This document shows, in pieces, positions 1-6,503 of a stretch of 37,877 nt of DNA. A program made the translations under genes and the position numbers. The stretch is taken from NCBI GenBank assembly GCA_036823295.1, contig DAISGD010000033.1, forward strand, positions 1-37,877, in the 5' to 3' direction. Each line of letters starts with the position of its first letter. The stretch's first letter is position 1. The notes beneath the pieces were generated by a model. It did not search any database and had not been told where the DNA came from. It saw only the letters and a list, made by a program, of their open reading frames with translations. Source of the stretch: UBA4742 sp002403895 (lineage in GTDB: Bacteria; Actinomycetota; Acidimicrobiia; Acidimicrobiales; Acidimicrobilacustridaceae).

Positions 1-125
1 GGGCTACAGATCACGTGGGTTCGAATCGGCGGCGACGGCCCGTTGCCGCGATCTCCTCACTCACGTTCCGGCAATCGAGAAATGAGTCCCTACCAGCCCA
101 AACATCCCCCCACCACCCGACGTGA

Positions 126-569
126 GTAAGGCGCGGCAACGGGGAAGCACTGCCGTTGCTCCTGACCCTGTCTTCGGGGGTGAAGGGCTTCACCACCATC
201 CACGCCGGGTCGGCCCGTCAGGCCCTCACCCGATTGCGATTCATCTGCCAACTCTCCGATGGTGCGGGCGATCTCTCGGTCACGGCGCTCAACAGCCTGG
301 TGAGCGAGGCGATCGACATCGTCGTGTTCTGTCGACGAACCGTCGAGGGGCCGAGGGTGGCCGAGGTCCTTGCCGTGGAAGATCTCGCCGCTGGTCCGGA
401 TGCCACCCAGTTCACGGTGACCGAGCTCTTCTCTCGTCGCTGCCGCGACGCACCCCTGGTCTGGACCGGCAATGTGGCGGCCCGGGCCACTCGCCACTTC
501 GACGACGCCGGCATCGACCTCGACCGGGCCCTGAGCCACGACGGTCGCTCCTCCCGAGTGATCCCGTGA
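126..569 (+). CDS. tadA: TadA/CpaF-type pilus ATPase, C-terminal fragment
   Basis: This is the C-terminal part of the secretion ATPase that powers Tad/Flp pilus assembly at the cytoplasmic face. The visible sequence matches the family: GEALPLLLTLSSGVKGFTTIHAGS, read across 141-206, covers the end of the nucleotide-binding core with the conserved TIHA motif, followed by ALTRL. The Walker A and B motifs and the N-terminal domain are absent. Reading upstream in frame, family-like sequence persists to about position 132 (RGNGEAL) and is then cut by an in-frame TGA at 123-125. The first 125 bases do not continue the protein in any frame I can recognise, so the gene is truncated by an assembly junction, a rearrangement or frame damage. 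Its stop overlaps the GTG of tadB by 4 bp, which places it as the first visible gene of a coupled tad operon. The identification is firm; the start given is only the first codon after the upstream stop. Confidence 0.8.
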   Translation, partial: VRRGNGEALPLLLTLSSGVKGFTTIHAGSARQALTRLRFICQLSDGAGDLSVTALNSLVSEAIDIVVFCRRTVEGPRVAEVLAVEDLAAGPDATQFTVTELFSRRCRDAPLVWTGNVAARATRHFDDAGIDLDRALSHDGRSSRVIP

Positions 570-1456
570 CCGCCTTCCTCATCGCCATGGTGGCCGGCTA
601 CGGCGCCCACCTGGTGTCGAGCGCCGCCTTGTTCGGGTGGCGCGGAGACGGGCCGGGGCCGCGGTCCAGTACCCCGCGGCCCCGGCGGCGGGCCAAGTCG
701 GCGATCGAGGCCTGGCTGGCCCAGGCCGGCCTGGGCGAGATCGCGCCTCGCGAGTTCCTCGCCGTTCTCGGCGTTCTCTTTGTGATCGGGGCCGTCGGTG
801 GCGCGGTCCTCTTCGGCGGTGCGATGCCCTCCCTCGTCCTGGGATTGTTCGCGGCCTCGGTGCCGGTTGCGAGCTACCGCGCTCGACGTGCCCGAAACCG
901 TGAGCACAGCCGAGAGGCGTGGCCCCGGCTCATCGACGAGATCCGGATCCTGACGGGCAGCGCCGGCCGGTCCATCCCGCAAGCGTTGTTCGAGGTCGGC
1001 ACCTCGGGGCCGGCGGAGCTGCGACCGGCGTTCGAGGCTGCCCATCGTCAGTGGCTCCTCTCCACCGATTTCAGCCGCACGCTCGACGTCCTCAAGGGCG
1101 CCCTGGCTGATCCAACGGCGGACGCCACCTGCGAGACGCTGCTCATCGCCCACGAACTCGGCGGCACCGATCTCGGCCGTCGGCTCGACGCCCTGGCCGA
1201 GGATCGCCGTCAGGACACCCAGGGCCGAAAGGACGCCTTGGCCAAGCAAGCCGGCGTCCGCTTCGCCCGGCGGTTCGTCCTCATCGTGCCGCTGGGCATG
1301 GCCCTCGTCGGCCTGTCCATCGGCAACGGCCGCGAGGCGTACGAGACGGCGTTCGGCCAACTCATCGTCGTCGTGGCCCTCGGCCTCGTGGTCATCTGCT
1401 GGATCTGGGCGGGGCGGATCATGCGCCTACCCGACGAAGAACGGGTCTTCCCATGA
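566..1456 (+). CDS. tadB: TadB-like type II secretion F domain protein
   Basis: This is an inner-membrane platform protein of the Tad pilus, from the type II secretion F (GspF/TadB) family, about 296 residues. Two hydrophobic segments lie near residues 62-96 (FLAVLGVLFVIGAVGG and onward). A long cytoplasmic region follows, with the family pattern WPRLIDEIRILTGSAGRSIPQAL and LLIAHELGGTDLGRRLDALAED. Two C-terminal membrane segments (RFVLIVPLGMALVGLSI and LIVVVALGLVVICWIWAG) close the protein. I chose the GTG at 566 because it overlaps the tadA stop as GTGA; an ATG at 587 is an alternative that would lose seven residues. Its own stop overlaps the tadC start as ATGA. TadB and TadC normally form the heteromeric platform that couples the ATPase to pilin extraction. 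Confidence 0.85.
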   Translation: MTAFLIAMVAGYGAHLVSSAALFGWRGDGPGPRSSTPRPRRRAKSAIEAWLAQAGLGEIAPREFLAVLGVLFVIGAVGGAVLFGGAMPSLVLGLFAASVPVASYRARRARNREHSREAWPRLIDEIRILTGSAGRSIPQALFEVGTSGPAELRPAFEAAHRQWLLSTDFSRTLDVLKGALADPTADATCETLLIAHELGGTDLGRRLDALAEDRRQDTQGRKDALAKQAGVRFARRFVLIVPLGMALVGLSIGNGREAYETAFGQLIVVVALGLVVICWIWAGRIMRLPDEERVFP

Positions 1457-2361
1457 TCCGGCTCCAGGCCCTCGTCGTGGTGGCGCTGTGGGCGGGGGCG
1501 ACCCTCCTGCTCGGGCAGCTGGGGTGGTTCCGGCGCCCACGCCTGGCGGAGCGCATCCGGCGCTACACCCCGGGGACAGCCGGTCCCGCCGCGCCGGTCG
1601 GTCTGCTGTCCGTCACATCGTTCCGCGAGATCATCCGCCCTCTGGCCCGCAGCTTCGGCGATCGACTCAGCCGGGTCTTCGGGGTGAGTGATGAACTGGC
1701 GATTCGACTCGCTCGGGCCCACTCGCCGCTGACGGTGACGGCCTTTCGCTCCCGCCAGATGGGCGCCAGTGTCGCTGCCCTTGGCATCGGCGGTCTCGCC
1801 GTGCTGGCGTTCGCCCCTCCGCCGATGGTCGGCCTTCTGCTCCTGATCGGGCTCCCGTTGCTGACCTTCCTCGTGCTCGAGCAACGGGCACTGGCCGAGG
1901 CCAAGGGGTGGCAGCGACGCATCTTCCTCGAGCTGCCGGTGGTGACGGAGCAGCTGGGCATGCTGATCGGGGCGGGCTACTCCCTCGGTGGAGCATTGAA
2001 CCGGCTGAGTCAGCGGGGATCAGGGGCGTGTGCCACCGACCTCACCCAGGTGTGCGCCCGTATCCGCCAAGGCCTGAGTGATGTGGATGCCCTGCGGGAG
2101 TGGACCCGTCTGGCTGACGTCGATGCCCTGACCCGACTGGTGAATGTGCTCGCCTTGCATCGCGAGGGCGGAGACCTCGGACGCCTGATCTCCGAGGAAG
2201 CCCGGACCATCCGCGGCGACGTGCACCGCGAACTGGTCGAGACCATCGAGCGTCGATGTCAGCAGGTCTGGATCCCCGTCACCGTCGCCACCCTCGTGCC
2301 GGGCGTCCTGTTCATGGTCGTGCCGTTCATCGAGGCCATGCGCCTGTTCACCACCGGGTAG
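1453..2361 (+). CDS. tadC: TadC-like type II secretion F domain protein
   Basis: This is the second platform protein of the Tad pilus, 302 residues and again of the type II secretion F family. An N-terminal membrane segment (LVVVALWAGATLLLGQLGW) is followed by a central pair of hydrophobic stretches around residues 105-140 (VAALGIGGLAVLAFA and MVGLLLLIGLPLLTFLVL). The cytoplasmic core carries the family pattern LPVVTEQLGMLIGAGYSLGGAL and LVNVLALHREGGDLGRLISEEA. The last segment is VPGVLFMVVPFIEAM. The ATG at 1453 overlaps the tadB stop by 4 bp. About 84 bp separate it from the pilin gene, the only real gap in this operon, so the pilin may have its own translation signal or extra transcripts there. 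Confidence 0.83.
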   Translation: MIRLQALVVVALWAGATLLLGQLGWFRRPRLAERIRRYTPGTAGPAAPVGLLSVTSFREIIRPLARSFGDRLSRVFGVSDELAIRLARAHSPLTVTAFRSRQMGASVAALGIGGLAVLAFAPPPMVGLLLLIGLPLLTFLVLEQRALAEAKGWQRRIFLELPVVTEQLGMLIGAGYSLGGALNRLSQRGSGACATDLTQVCARIRQGLSDVDALREWTRLADVDALTRLVNVLALHREGGDLGRLISEEARTIRGDVHRELVETIERRCQQVWIPVTVATLVPGVLFMVVPFIEAMRLFTTG

Positions 2362-2445
2362 CGCCGACCTCCCCAAAGCCGACCCACCCTCCTCAGTCCA
2401 CCCATCAACCCCACCACCACGGCCATCCACGACAAGGCGGAATTC

Positions 2446-2694
2446 ATGACGACCACGACCATGACCACATCCCTGAGCTGGACCGGAGCCCTCGTCCGGA
2501 GCTCACGCGCCGGTCGATTCCTGGCCGACGCGGGACGCCTGCGCGGTGACCGCGGCGAGGGCGTCATCAGCGCGGCCATCGCCGTTTTGATCATGGCCTT
2601 CCTCGGCGCGGCCATGTGGATCGGCTTCCAGAAGATGTGGAAGACAACCGAGACCACGACCAACACCAAGGTGGAACAGATCGGCAACGAGTGA
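2446..2694 (+). CDS. Small Flp/TadE-type pilin-like protein
   Basis: This 82-residue protein has a long Thr-rich and basic leader (residues 1-37), then GEG followed by one hydrophobic helix (about 40-60, VISAAIAVLIMAFLGAAMWIG) and a short polar Thr-rich tail. The layout and its place between tadC and the tadE-like genes fit the major Flp-type pilin or a related pseudopilin, cleaved by a prepilin peptidase before the helix. The classical Flp signal is a Gly, then Glu at +5 followed by Tyr; here only Glu38 beside Gly37/Gly39 is seen, so the cleavage site is atypical. The ATG at 2446 has a weak AAGGCGG ribosome site 6 bp upstream; Met6 is an alternative. The stop overlaps the next GTG by 4 bp. 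The pilin role is inferred from size, helix and context. Confidence 0.65.
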   Translation: MTTTTMTTSLSWTGALVRSSRAGRFLADAGRLRGDRGEGVISAAIAVLIMAFLGAAMWIGFQKMWKTTETTTNTKVEQIGNE

Positions 2695-3137
2695 CCACCG
2701 GCCGTGGCGACCACGCACGCCCGCGGCGCTTGACCCAGCCCGATCGCGGCGCTGGATTGATCGGGATCATCGCCGGGGTCAGCGTCTTTCTCGCCTTCTT
2801 GCTCTTCGCGGTGCAACTACTCATCAACTTGTACGCGACGTCGAGCGTGACCGACGCGGCGTGGGACGGGGCCCGGGAGGTGGCCGGAGCCCGCATCGAC
2901 CACCACGACCCGTCGACGCTGGCGGCAGCGGAGACACAGGCCGAGGTGAGGATGCGAGCCGAGCTGGGCCGGTTCGCCCAGCGGGTCGTCTTCGACTGGA
3001 CCGGGACGGACGCCGCGTCGGTCTCGGTCCGCGTCCGAGGCACCACGCCCCGCTTCGGCCTACCCGGGTTGTCGGGCCCGCTCGGGTTCGACACCATCGA
3101 CCGCACCGTCCTGGTGCGGGTCGAGGTCCTCCGGTGA
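2691..3137 (+). CDS. TadE-like pseudopilin
   Basis: This 148-residue protein has a basic, polar N-terminus ending in DRGAGLIG, then a hydrophobic helix (about residues 24-46, IIAGVSVFLAFLLFAVQLLINLY) and an extracytoplasmic domain. Right after the helix comes ATSSVTDAAWDGAREVAGA, the pattern of TadE-like minor pilins, where helix-adjacent residues are followed by an A-x-x-A-A-R-type segment. The rest is a small beta-rich domain ending in DRTVLVRVEVLR. The GTG at 2691 overlaps the pilin stop (GTGA), which decides the start, and the stop at 3137 overlaps the following GTG the same way. TadE-like proteins are cleaved by the prepilin peptidase and act in pilus priming or anchoring. Family assignment rests on architecture and position; exact TadE versus TadF identity is open. 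Confidence 0.7.
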   Translation: MTTGRGDHARPRRLTQPDRGAGLIGIIAGVSVFLAFLLFAVQLLINLYATSSVTDAAWDGAREVAGARIDHHDPSTLAAAETQAEVRMRAELGRFAQRVVFDWTGTDAASVSVRVRGTTPRFGLPGLSGPLGFDTIDRTVLVRVEVLR

Positions 3138-3604
3138 GTCGGCCCGACCGCGCCCCGAGGCTGGGAGGAGACGGGGGCCAGGTAGCCGGCATCGAAGCCC
3201 TCCCGTTCGGCGTCCTCATCTTCGTGGTCGGTGCCCTCCTCATCACCAACCTGTGGGCGGTGATCGACACCAAGATCGCTGTCGACGCCGCGGCACGAGA
3301 GGCCGTGCGGACCTACGTGGAGGCCCCCGACGCCAGCGCTGGCCAGCAGCGGGCCGGTGTCGCCGCCGCCGAGGTGATCCAGGGATACGGCCGGCGCCCG
3401 GAGAAGTTGGCCATGACCGTCCACCACGACGGGGAGCGGCCCTTCGCCCGGTGTGTGCGGGTGACCATCACCACCCGCTACCCCGTACCCGCGCTGCGCC
3501 TGCCGTGGATCGGCGGGCTCGGCCATCTGTTCGACGTCCACGGCAGCCACTCGGAGCGGATCGATCCGTTCCGCACCGGCCTGAACGGCTCGGGCTCATG
3601 CTGA
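3134..3604 (+). CDS. TadE/TadF-like pseudopilin
   Basis: This is a second 156-residue TadE/F-like protein. The N-terminus is short and charged, then GQVAGIEALPFGVLIF begins a hydrophobic helix (about residues 19-42). After the helix comes DTKIAVDAAAREAVRTYVEA, the A-A-R-E-A-x-R segment typical of TadE-like proteins. The remaining domain contains a conserved-looking RCVRVTITTRYPVPAL stretch and a C-terminal Cys. GTG at 3134 overlaps the preceding stop by 4 bp, and the next ATG lies inside its end (ATGCTGA), so the three pseudopilin genes are translationally chained. It probably works with its two neighbours as a pseudopilin set that starts or anchors the pilus. The exact subunit assignment cannot be settled from sequence alone. 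Confidence 0.68.
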   Translation: MSRPDRAPRLGGDGGQVAGIEALPFGVLIFVVGALLITNLWAVIDTKIAVDAAAREAVRTYVEAPDASAGQQRAGVAAAEVIQGYGRRPEKLAMTVHHDGERPFARCVRVTITTRYPVPALRLPWIGGLGHLFDVHGSHSERIDPFRTGLNGSGSC

Positions 3605-4050
3605 CGTCGTCGTCCGCCCCACGCCGGGCCCGGCGCGACCGAGGCAGTGTGCTCATGCTCATGCCCGCCGCGGTACTGGTGGTCTTGCTGCTCGGCGCCA
3701 TCGCCGTCGACCTGTCGATCGTCCACCTCCGCCAGCGTGAGGCGGTGGCCGCTGCTGCCAGCGCGGCCAACGACGCGGTGACCGCCGGGCTCGACCAGGC
3801 CGCCCTGCGCCGCGGCGACGGCTACCGCCTGGACGCGTCCCGCGTCGACCAAGCGGTGGCCGAATCGATCGAATCCCAAGGCCTCACCGATCAGCTGACC
3901 GAGGCTGCCCGCATCACGATGCCCACGCCCACCTCGGTCACCGTCGAGGTCCACCTGCGAGCGGAGGAGCTGTTCGCCCGGTCACTCCCCCATGGTCCCC
4001 GCATCACCGTCGTCCGCGGCACCGCCACCGCATCGGTCCAACAACGCTGA
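3598..4050 (+). CDS. TadG/RcpC-like pilus-assembly membrane protein (short)
   Basis: This 150-residue protein has the start RRARRDRGSVLMLMPAAVL, typical of the TadE/TadG N-terminal membrane region: arginines, then RGSV, then a helix (about residues 16-40). The helix is followed by DLSIVHLRQREAVAAAASAANDAV, matching the TadG-like N-terminal pattern in which membrane-adjacent residues lead into an Ala-rich helix. Full TadG proteins carry a long von Willebrand-type domain; this one is short and lacks it, as many actinobacterial versions do. The ATG at 3598 overlaps the upstream stop by 7 bp. It is the last gene of the visible tad operon; the reading frame ends at 4050 and no related gene follows. 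Confidence 0.62.
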   Translation: MLTSSSAPRRARRDRGSVLMLMPAAVLVVLLLGAIAVDLSIVHLRQREAVAAAASAANDAVTAGLDQAALRRGDGYRLDASRVDQAVAESIESQGLTDQLTEAARITMPTPTSVTVEVHLRAEELFARSLPHGPRITVVRGTATASVQQR

Positions 4051-4593
4051 GCCTCCTCCGACCCCCGCGCACTTTTCGGCCCTATCTGGTCAAAACGTGC
4101 GCAGAGAACGAGAAGGCGCGTATCCGCGGGCGGCGCTCTGGCTCTTCACACCATTGCGCATCATCAAGCGGACGTTTCGCACAAACCGAAGCGCCAAGGA
4201 GGCGGACGTGGCGGTCCCCGGAAGGTGCTCCCTAGGAGTCATCTCCGCGGCGAAGGACGCCAACGAGCAGGTCAAGGCGAAGCCGCGGCAAGGGGCCTGA
4301 CGAGGCCACCCCCTGCACGCCCCCTGATCGGTCACGTTGCCCCCCGCTGGGCCGAGCAGATCTCGAGTTTCCGATCCTTTTCTTGCGCCCCGTCAGACGG
4401 TCGCTTCGGCACCCTCCGTGACCCAAAACGACGTGGTCGCCCCGTGCCCCGCTCGGCGGAAAGGGTGACCATTGACACTCGCGGCGGACGGGAGGATCGT
4501 GGCTGATACCACTCCGTAGACCCGAGGGGGGTCCCTCCGGAGCGGACCGAGTACGAGCCTGCACCAGGCACGACCCGGAAGGAGGTTGGCTCG
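4051..4593 (+). other. Stretch with no recognised gene
   Basis: I find no protein I recognise on either strand. The open frames here are Arg/Pro/Ser-rich and look like GC-driven shadows. The stretch differs from its surroundings in having many short runs and no coding periodicity that I can follow. At its 3' end lies an AAGGAGG ribosome-binding site (4579-4585) that serves the leader-like ORF after it. A G-rich/C-rich patch near 4527-4550 (GAGGGGGGTCCCTCCGGAGC) could fold. An untranslated leader RNA is possible, but I could not match it to a known riboswitch. Confidence 0.4.
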
Positions 4594-4635
4594 ATGCGTC
4601 ATCATCGAGAGTTGGAGCGCTCTCCGCCTGATTAG
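4594..4635 (+). CDS. 13-codon leader-peptide-like ORF
   Basis: ATG at 4594 opens the short frame MRHHRELERSPPD and stops at TAG 4633-4635. A perfect AAGGAGG (4579-4585) lies 8 bp upstream, the strongest ribosome-binding site in this part of the window, attached to an ORF too short to be an ordinary gene. A 7-bp inverted repeat, CTCGATG-(6)-CATCGAG at 4590-4609, covers the start codon, so initiation could be controlled by RNA folding. The peptide has two adjacent histidines and four acidic or basic pairs but no amino acid run that would name a pathway. No intact downstream gene is present before the assembly gap, so its target cannot be read. It could also be chance. Confidence 0.3.
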   Translation: MRHHRELERSPPD

Positions 4636-4928
4636 AAGATCGGGAGCGGACGTTGCCGTTTCGGAGCGCCTCCGACGACCCTCCAGCGGTCGGGGCACCC
4701 GTGGCCGCCCGCTCTCTTCCCCGGCGACTCGCACATCTGGCCCACCGGGCTGGTGTCGTCGGGCTTGCCTGACGCCACATCCTCGCCGCCGCTTGCGAGC
4801 CGTCGGATGCGCTCGAGGCTGACGCCCACCCCGCTCAGCCGGAACGCCACCGGGTTCGCCCGCACCTGGGCGGAAGAGGATGGGGCGGACGGCACCCACC
4901 CATCGCTGAATCCCTCCTCGTGCCCGCG
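4636..4928 (+). other. No recognised gene before the assembly gap
   Basis: I see no gene here that I can support. A minus-strand frame across 4632-4895 gives a protein-like stretch (RANPVAFRLSGVGVSLERIR) that I cannot match to a family. It is Arg-rich and may be a shadow. The segment ends at a run of N, so sequence on its two sides may not be contiguous in the genome. Confidence 0.4.
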
Positions 4929-4938
4929 NNNNNNNNNN
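4929..4938. other. Assembly gap (10 N)
   Basis: Ten consecutive undetermined bases mark a scaffold join. Gap length is probably a placeholder. Features to the left and right should not be assumed adjacent in the chromosome. Confidence 0.99.
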
Positions 4939-5006
4939 ACGTTGCCAACGAGCTGACGATGCTGCGGCTGGTCCTCGTGCCCGCGTTCGCCGCGGGCACG
5001 GTCGCG
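4939..5006 (+). pseudogene. PgsA-like N-terminal fragment
   Basis: Directly after the gap the frame reads VANELTMLRLVLVPAFAAG. This matches the start of CDP-alcohol phosphatidyltransferases such as phosphatidylglycerophosphate synthase, which open with N-x-x-N-x-L-T-x-x-R-x-x-L-V-P. Homology ends after about 20 residues: the frame continues as Arg/Pro-rich sequence without the expected membrane helices or the D-G-x2-A-R motif, and stops at 5165. A 6-bp perfect hairpin, CCTGGC-CTT-GCCAGG, at 5007-5021 sits right at the point where homology is lost. The fragment is therefore either a real remnant or the edge of a misjoined contig. The family match is short, so I hold it loosely. Confidence 0.4.
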
Positions 5007-5088
5007 CCTGGCCTTGCCAGGTTCCGGTGGCGCTTCCCCGGTCCTTCACGGAACCGAGATTGGTTCGTGCATCGAACGACCGCGCCGT

Positions 5089-5094
5089 TAGCCT
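5089..5094 (+). promoter_or_regulatory. Possible -10 element for the MFS gene
   Basis: TAGCCT fits the actinobacterial TANNNT -10 pattern and lies about 68 bp before the MFS start, which would leave a leader of about 60 nt. I see no convincing -35. It is a weak call made from position and pattern. Confidence 0.25.
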
Positions 5095-5161
5095 CAATGG
5101 TGATGACGGCCGGCCGGAGTGGCATTTCCTTCCCATTCAGACCGCGCAGGAACACTTCGGC

Positions 5162-6496
5162 GTGACGATCTCCGCTGACGACACCGCTGACCTCGGGCCC
5201 GAGGGGAACTCACCCAACGACTTGTGCTGGGAAGACGCCGAGGACGCCCTGCTCGAGGGTGACCGCACCTTCGCGGCCGGCACCGCCCGCGCCGCGCTGC
5301 GCTACCCGACCTTCCGCACCGTGTTCTTCGGTGCCTTCCTGTCGAACATCGGCAGCTGGATGCAGAACATCGTGCTCGGCGCCTTCGCCTTCAAGACCAC
5401 CGGCTCACCGGTGTTCGTATCGATGCTCACCTTCGCCCAGCTCGTCCCGCTGCTGTTCCTGTCGATCGTGGGCGGGACGCTGGCCGACATGTTCGACCGG
5501 CGCAAGCTCCTGATCCTGGTCAGCATCGAACAGACGGTCTTCGCCCTCGGCATCGCCTGGATCGCCACCAGCCCCAACCCGTCGCGACTGGGGCTGTTCG
5601 GCTGCACCCTGGCCATCGGCATCGGCCAGGCCGTCTACGCGCCCACCTTCGGCTCGGTCGTCCCTCAGCTCGTCGACAAGAAGGACCTGGCCGGCGCGGT
5701 CTCGCTCAACTCGGTGAACATGAACCTGTCCCGGGTGATCGGACCGGCAATCGGCGTGGCCATCTACGCCGCCTTCGGCGTCTCGTGGGTGTTCATCGGC
5801 AACGCCTTCAGCTACCTGTTCATCATCGGGGCGATGCTGCTGGTGCGACTCCCCGAGGTGAAGCGGGACCCGACGGCCCCCACCGGCGTGCGCCGGCTGC
5901 TCGGTGGCTTCGTCGCCGCCCGCGCGGACCATGTCGTCGGCCGCAGCCTGTTGACCATGACGGGCTTCTCGCTGTTCTGCTTGTGCTTCATCACCCAGAT
6001 GCCGACGCTGGCCGAACACAACCTCGGCATCGACCCAAAAAGCGGCCAGTACGGCTTTCTCTACGCCAGTTTCGGCCTCGGCGCTGTGGTCGGGGCGCTG
6101 TCGATCGGCACTTTCCTCTCGGGCCGGTCGCTCGAGCGGATCACCCGCATCGGGCTCGGCGGGTTCGCCACCGCCCTCACCTTGTTCGCCGCCGTGCGCT
6201 CGCCGTTGATCGCGTACCCCGCGGCTTTGCTGGTCGGCTTCTTCTACTTCGGGACCGTGACCTCGCTGGCCACCGTGTTGCAGGTGCGCCTCGATGAGCG
6301 GGTACGGGGCCGGGTCATGGCCCTGTGGGTCATGGCCTTCGGTGGCACCGTGTCGGTGGCCGCCCTGCTCAGCGGCTACGCCGTCGATGCCACGTCCATC
6401 ACCATCGTGATGCTGGTGGGCGCCGCCGTGGCCGTTGCCCTCATCCCCTTCGCCAACCTGCGCGACCGGCCCTCTCCCACCCCGGCACCGGGCTGA
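5162..6496 (+). CDS. MFS transporter, MFS_3/EntS-like exporter
   Basis: This is a 444-residue major facilitator superfamily protein of the twelve-helix exporter type (EntS-like, MFS_3). Helix 1 starts near residue 57 with FFGAFLSNIGSWMQNIVLGA. The loop between helices 2 and 3 carries the classic motif GGTLADMFDRRKLL. Later features include NMNLSRVIGPAIGVAIYAAFG and LDERVRGRVMALWVMAFGG, both typical of this subfamily. I chose GTG at 5162 because AGGAA lies 9 bp upstream and the protein then starts with a short acidic cytoplasmic tail; longer frames begin in non-conserved sequence. It stands alone, convergent with murF, whose end is 7 bp away. The substrate is unknown; relatives export siderophores, drugs or small metabolites. 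Confidence 0.85.
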   Translation: MTISADDTADLGPEGNSPNDLCWEDAEDALLEGDRTFAAGTARAALRYPTFRTVFFGAFLSNIGSWMQNIVLGAFAFKTTGSPVFVSMLTFAQLVPLLFLSIVGGTLADMFDRRKLLILVSIEQTVFALGIAWIATSPNPSRLGLFGCTLAIGIGQAVYAPTFGSVVPQLVDKKDLAGAVSLNSVNMNLSRVIGPAIGVAIYAAFGVSWVFIGNAFSYLFIIGAMLLVRLPEVKRDPTAPTGVRRLLGGFVAARADHVVGRSLLTMTGFSLFCLCFITQMPTLAEHNLGIDPKSGQYGFLYASFGLGAVVGALSIGTFLSGRSLERITRIGLGGFATALTLFAAVRSPLIAYPAALLVGFFYFGTVTSLATVLQVRLDERVRGRVMALWVMAFGGTVSVAALLSGYAVDATSITIVMLVGAAVAVALIPFANLRDRPSPTPAPG

Positions 6497-6503
6497 GGTC
6501 GAC

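Noticed and set aside
13..35. T-arm-like GTGGGTTCGAATC, suggesting a tRNA 3' end
   Set aside because: The 3' side of the T-stem (CGGCG) does not pair with GTGGG, and no acceptor stem or CCA follows.
4500..4600. Riboswitch before the leader ORF
   Set aside because: GC-rich and foldable, but I could not match conserved bases of any riboswitch class I know.
4393..5136. 247-codon minus-strand frame across the gap
   Set aside because: It passes through N bases, is Arg/Gly/Pro-rich and shows no family motif.
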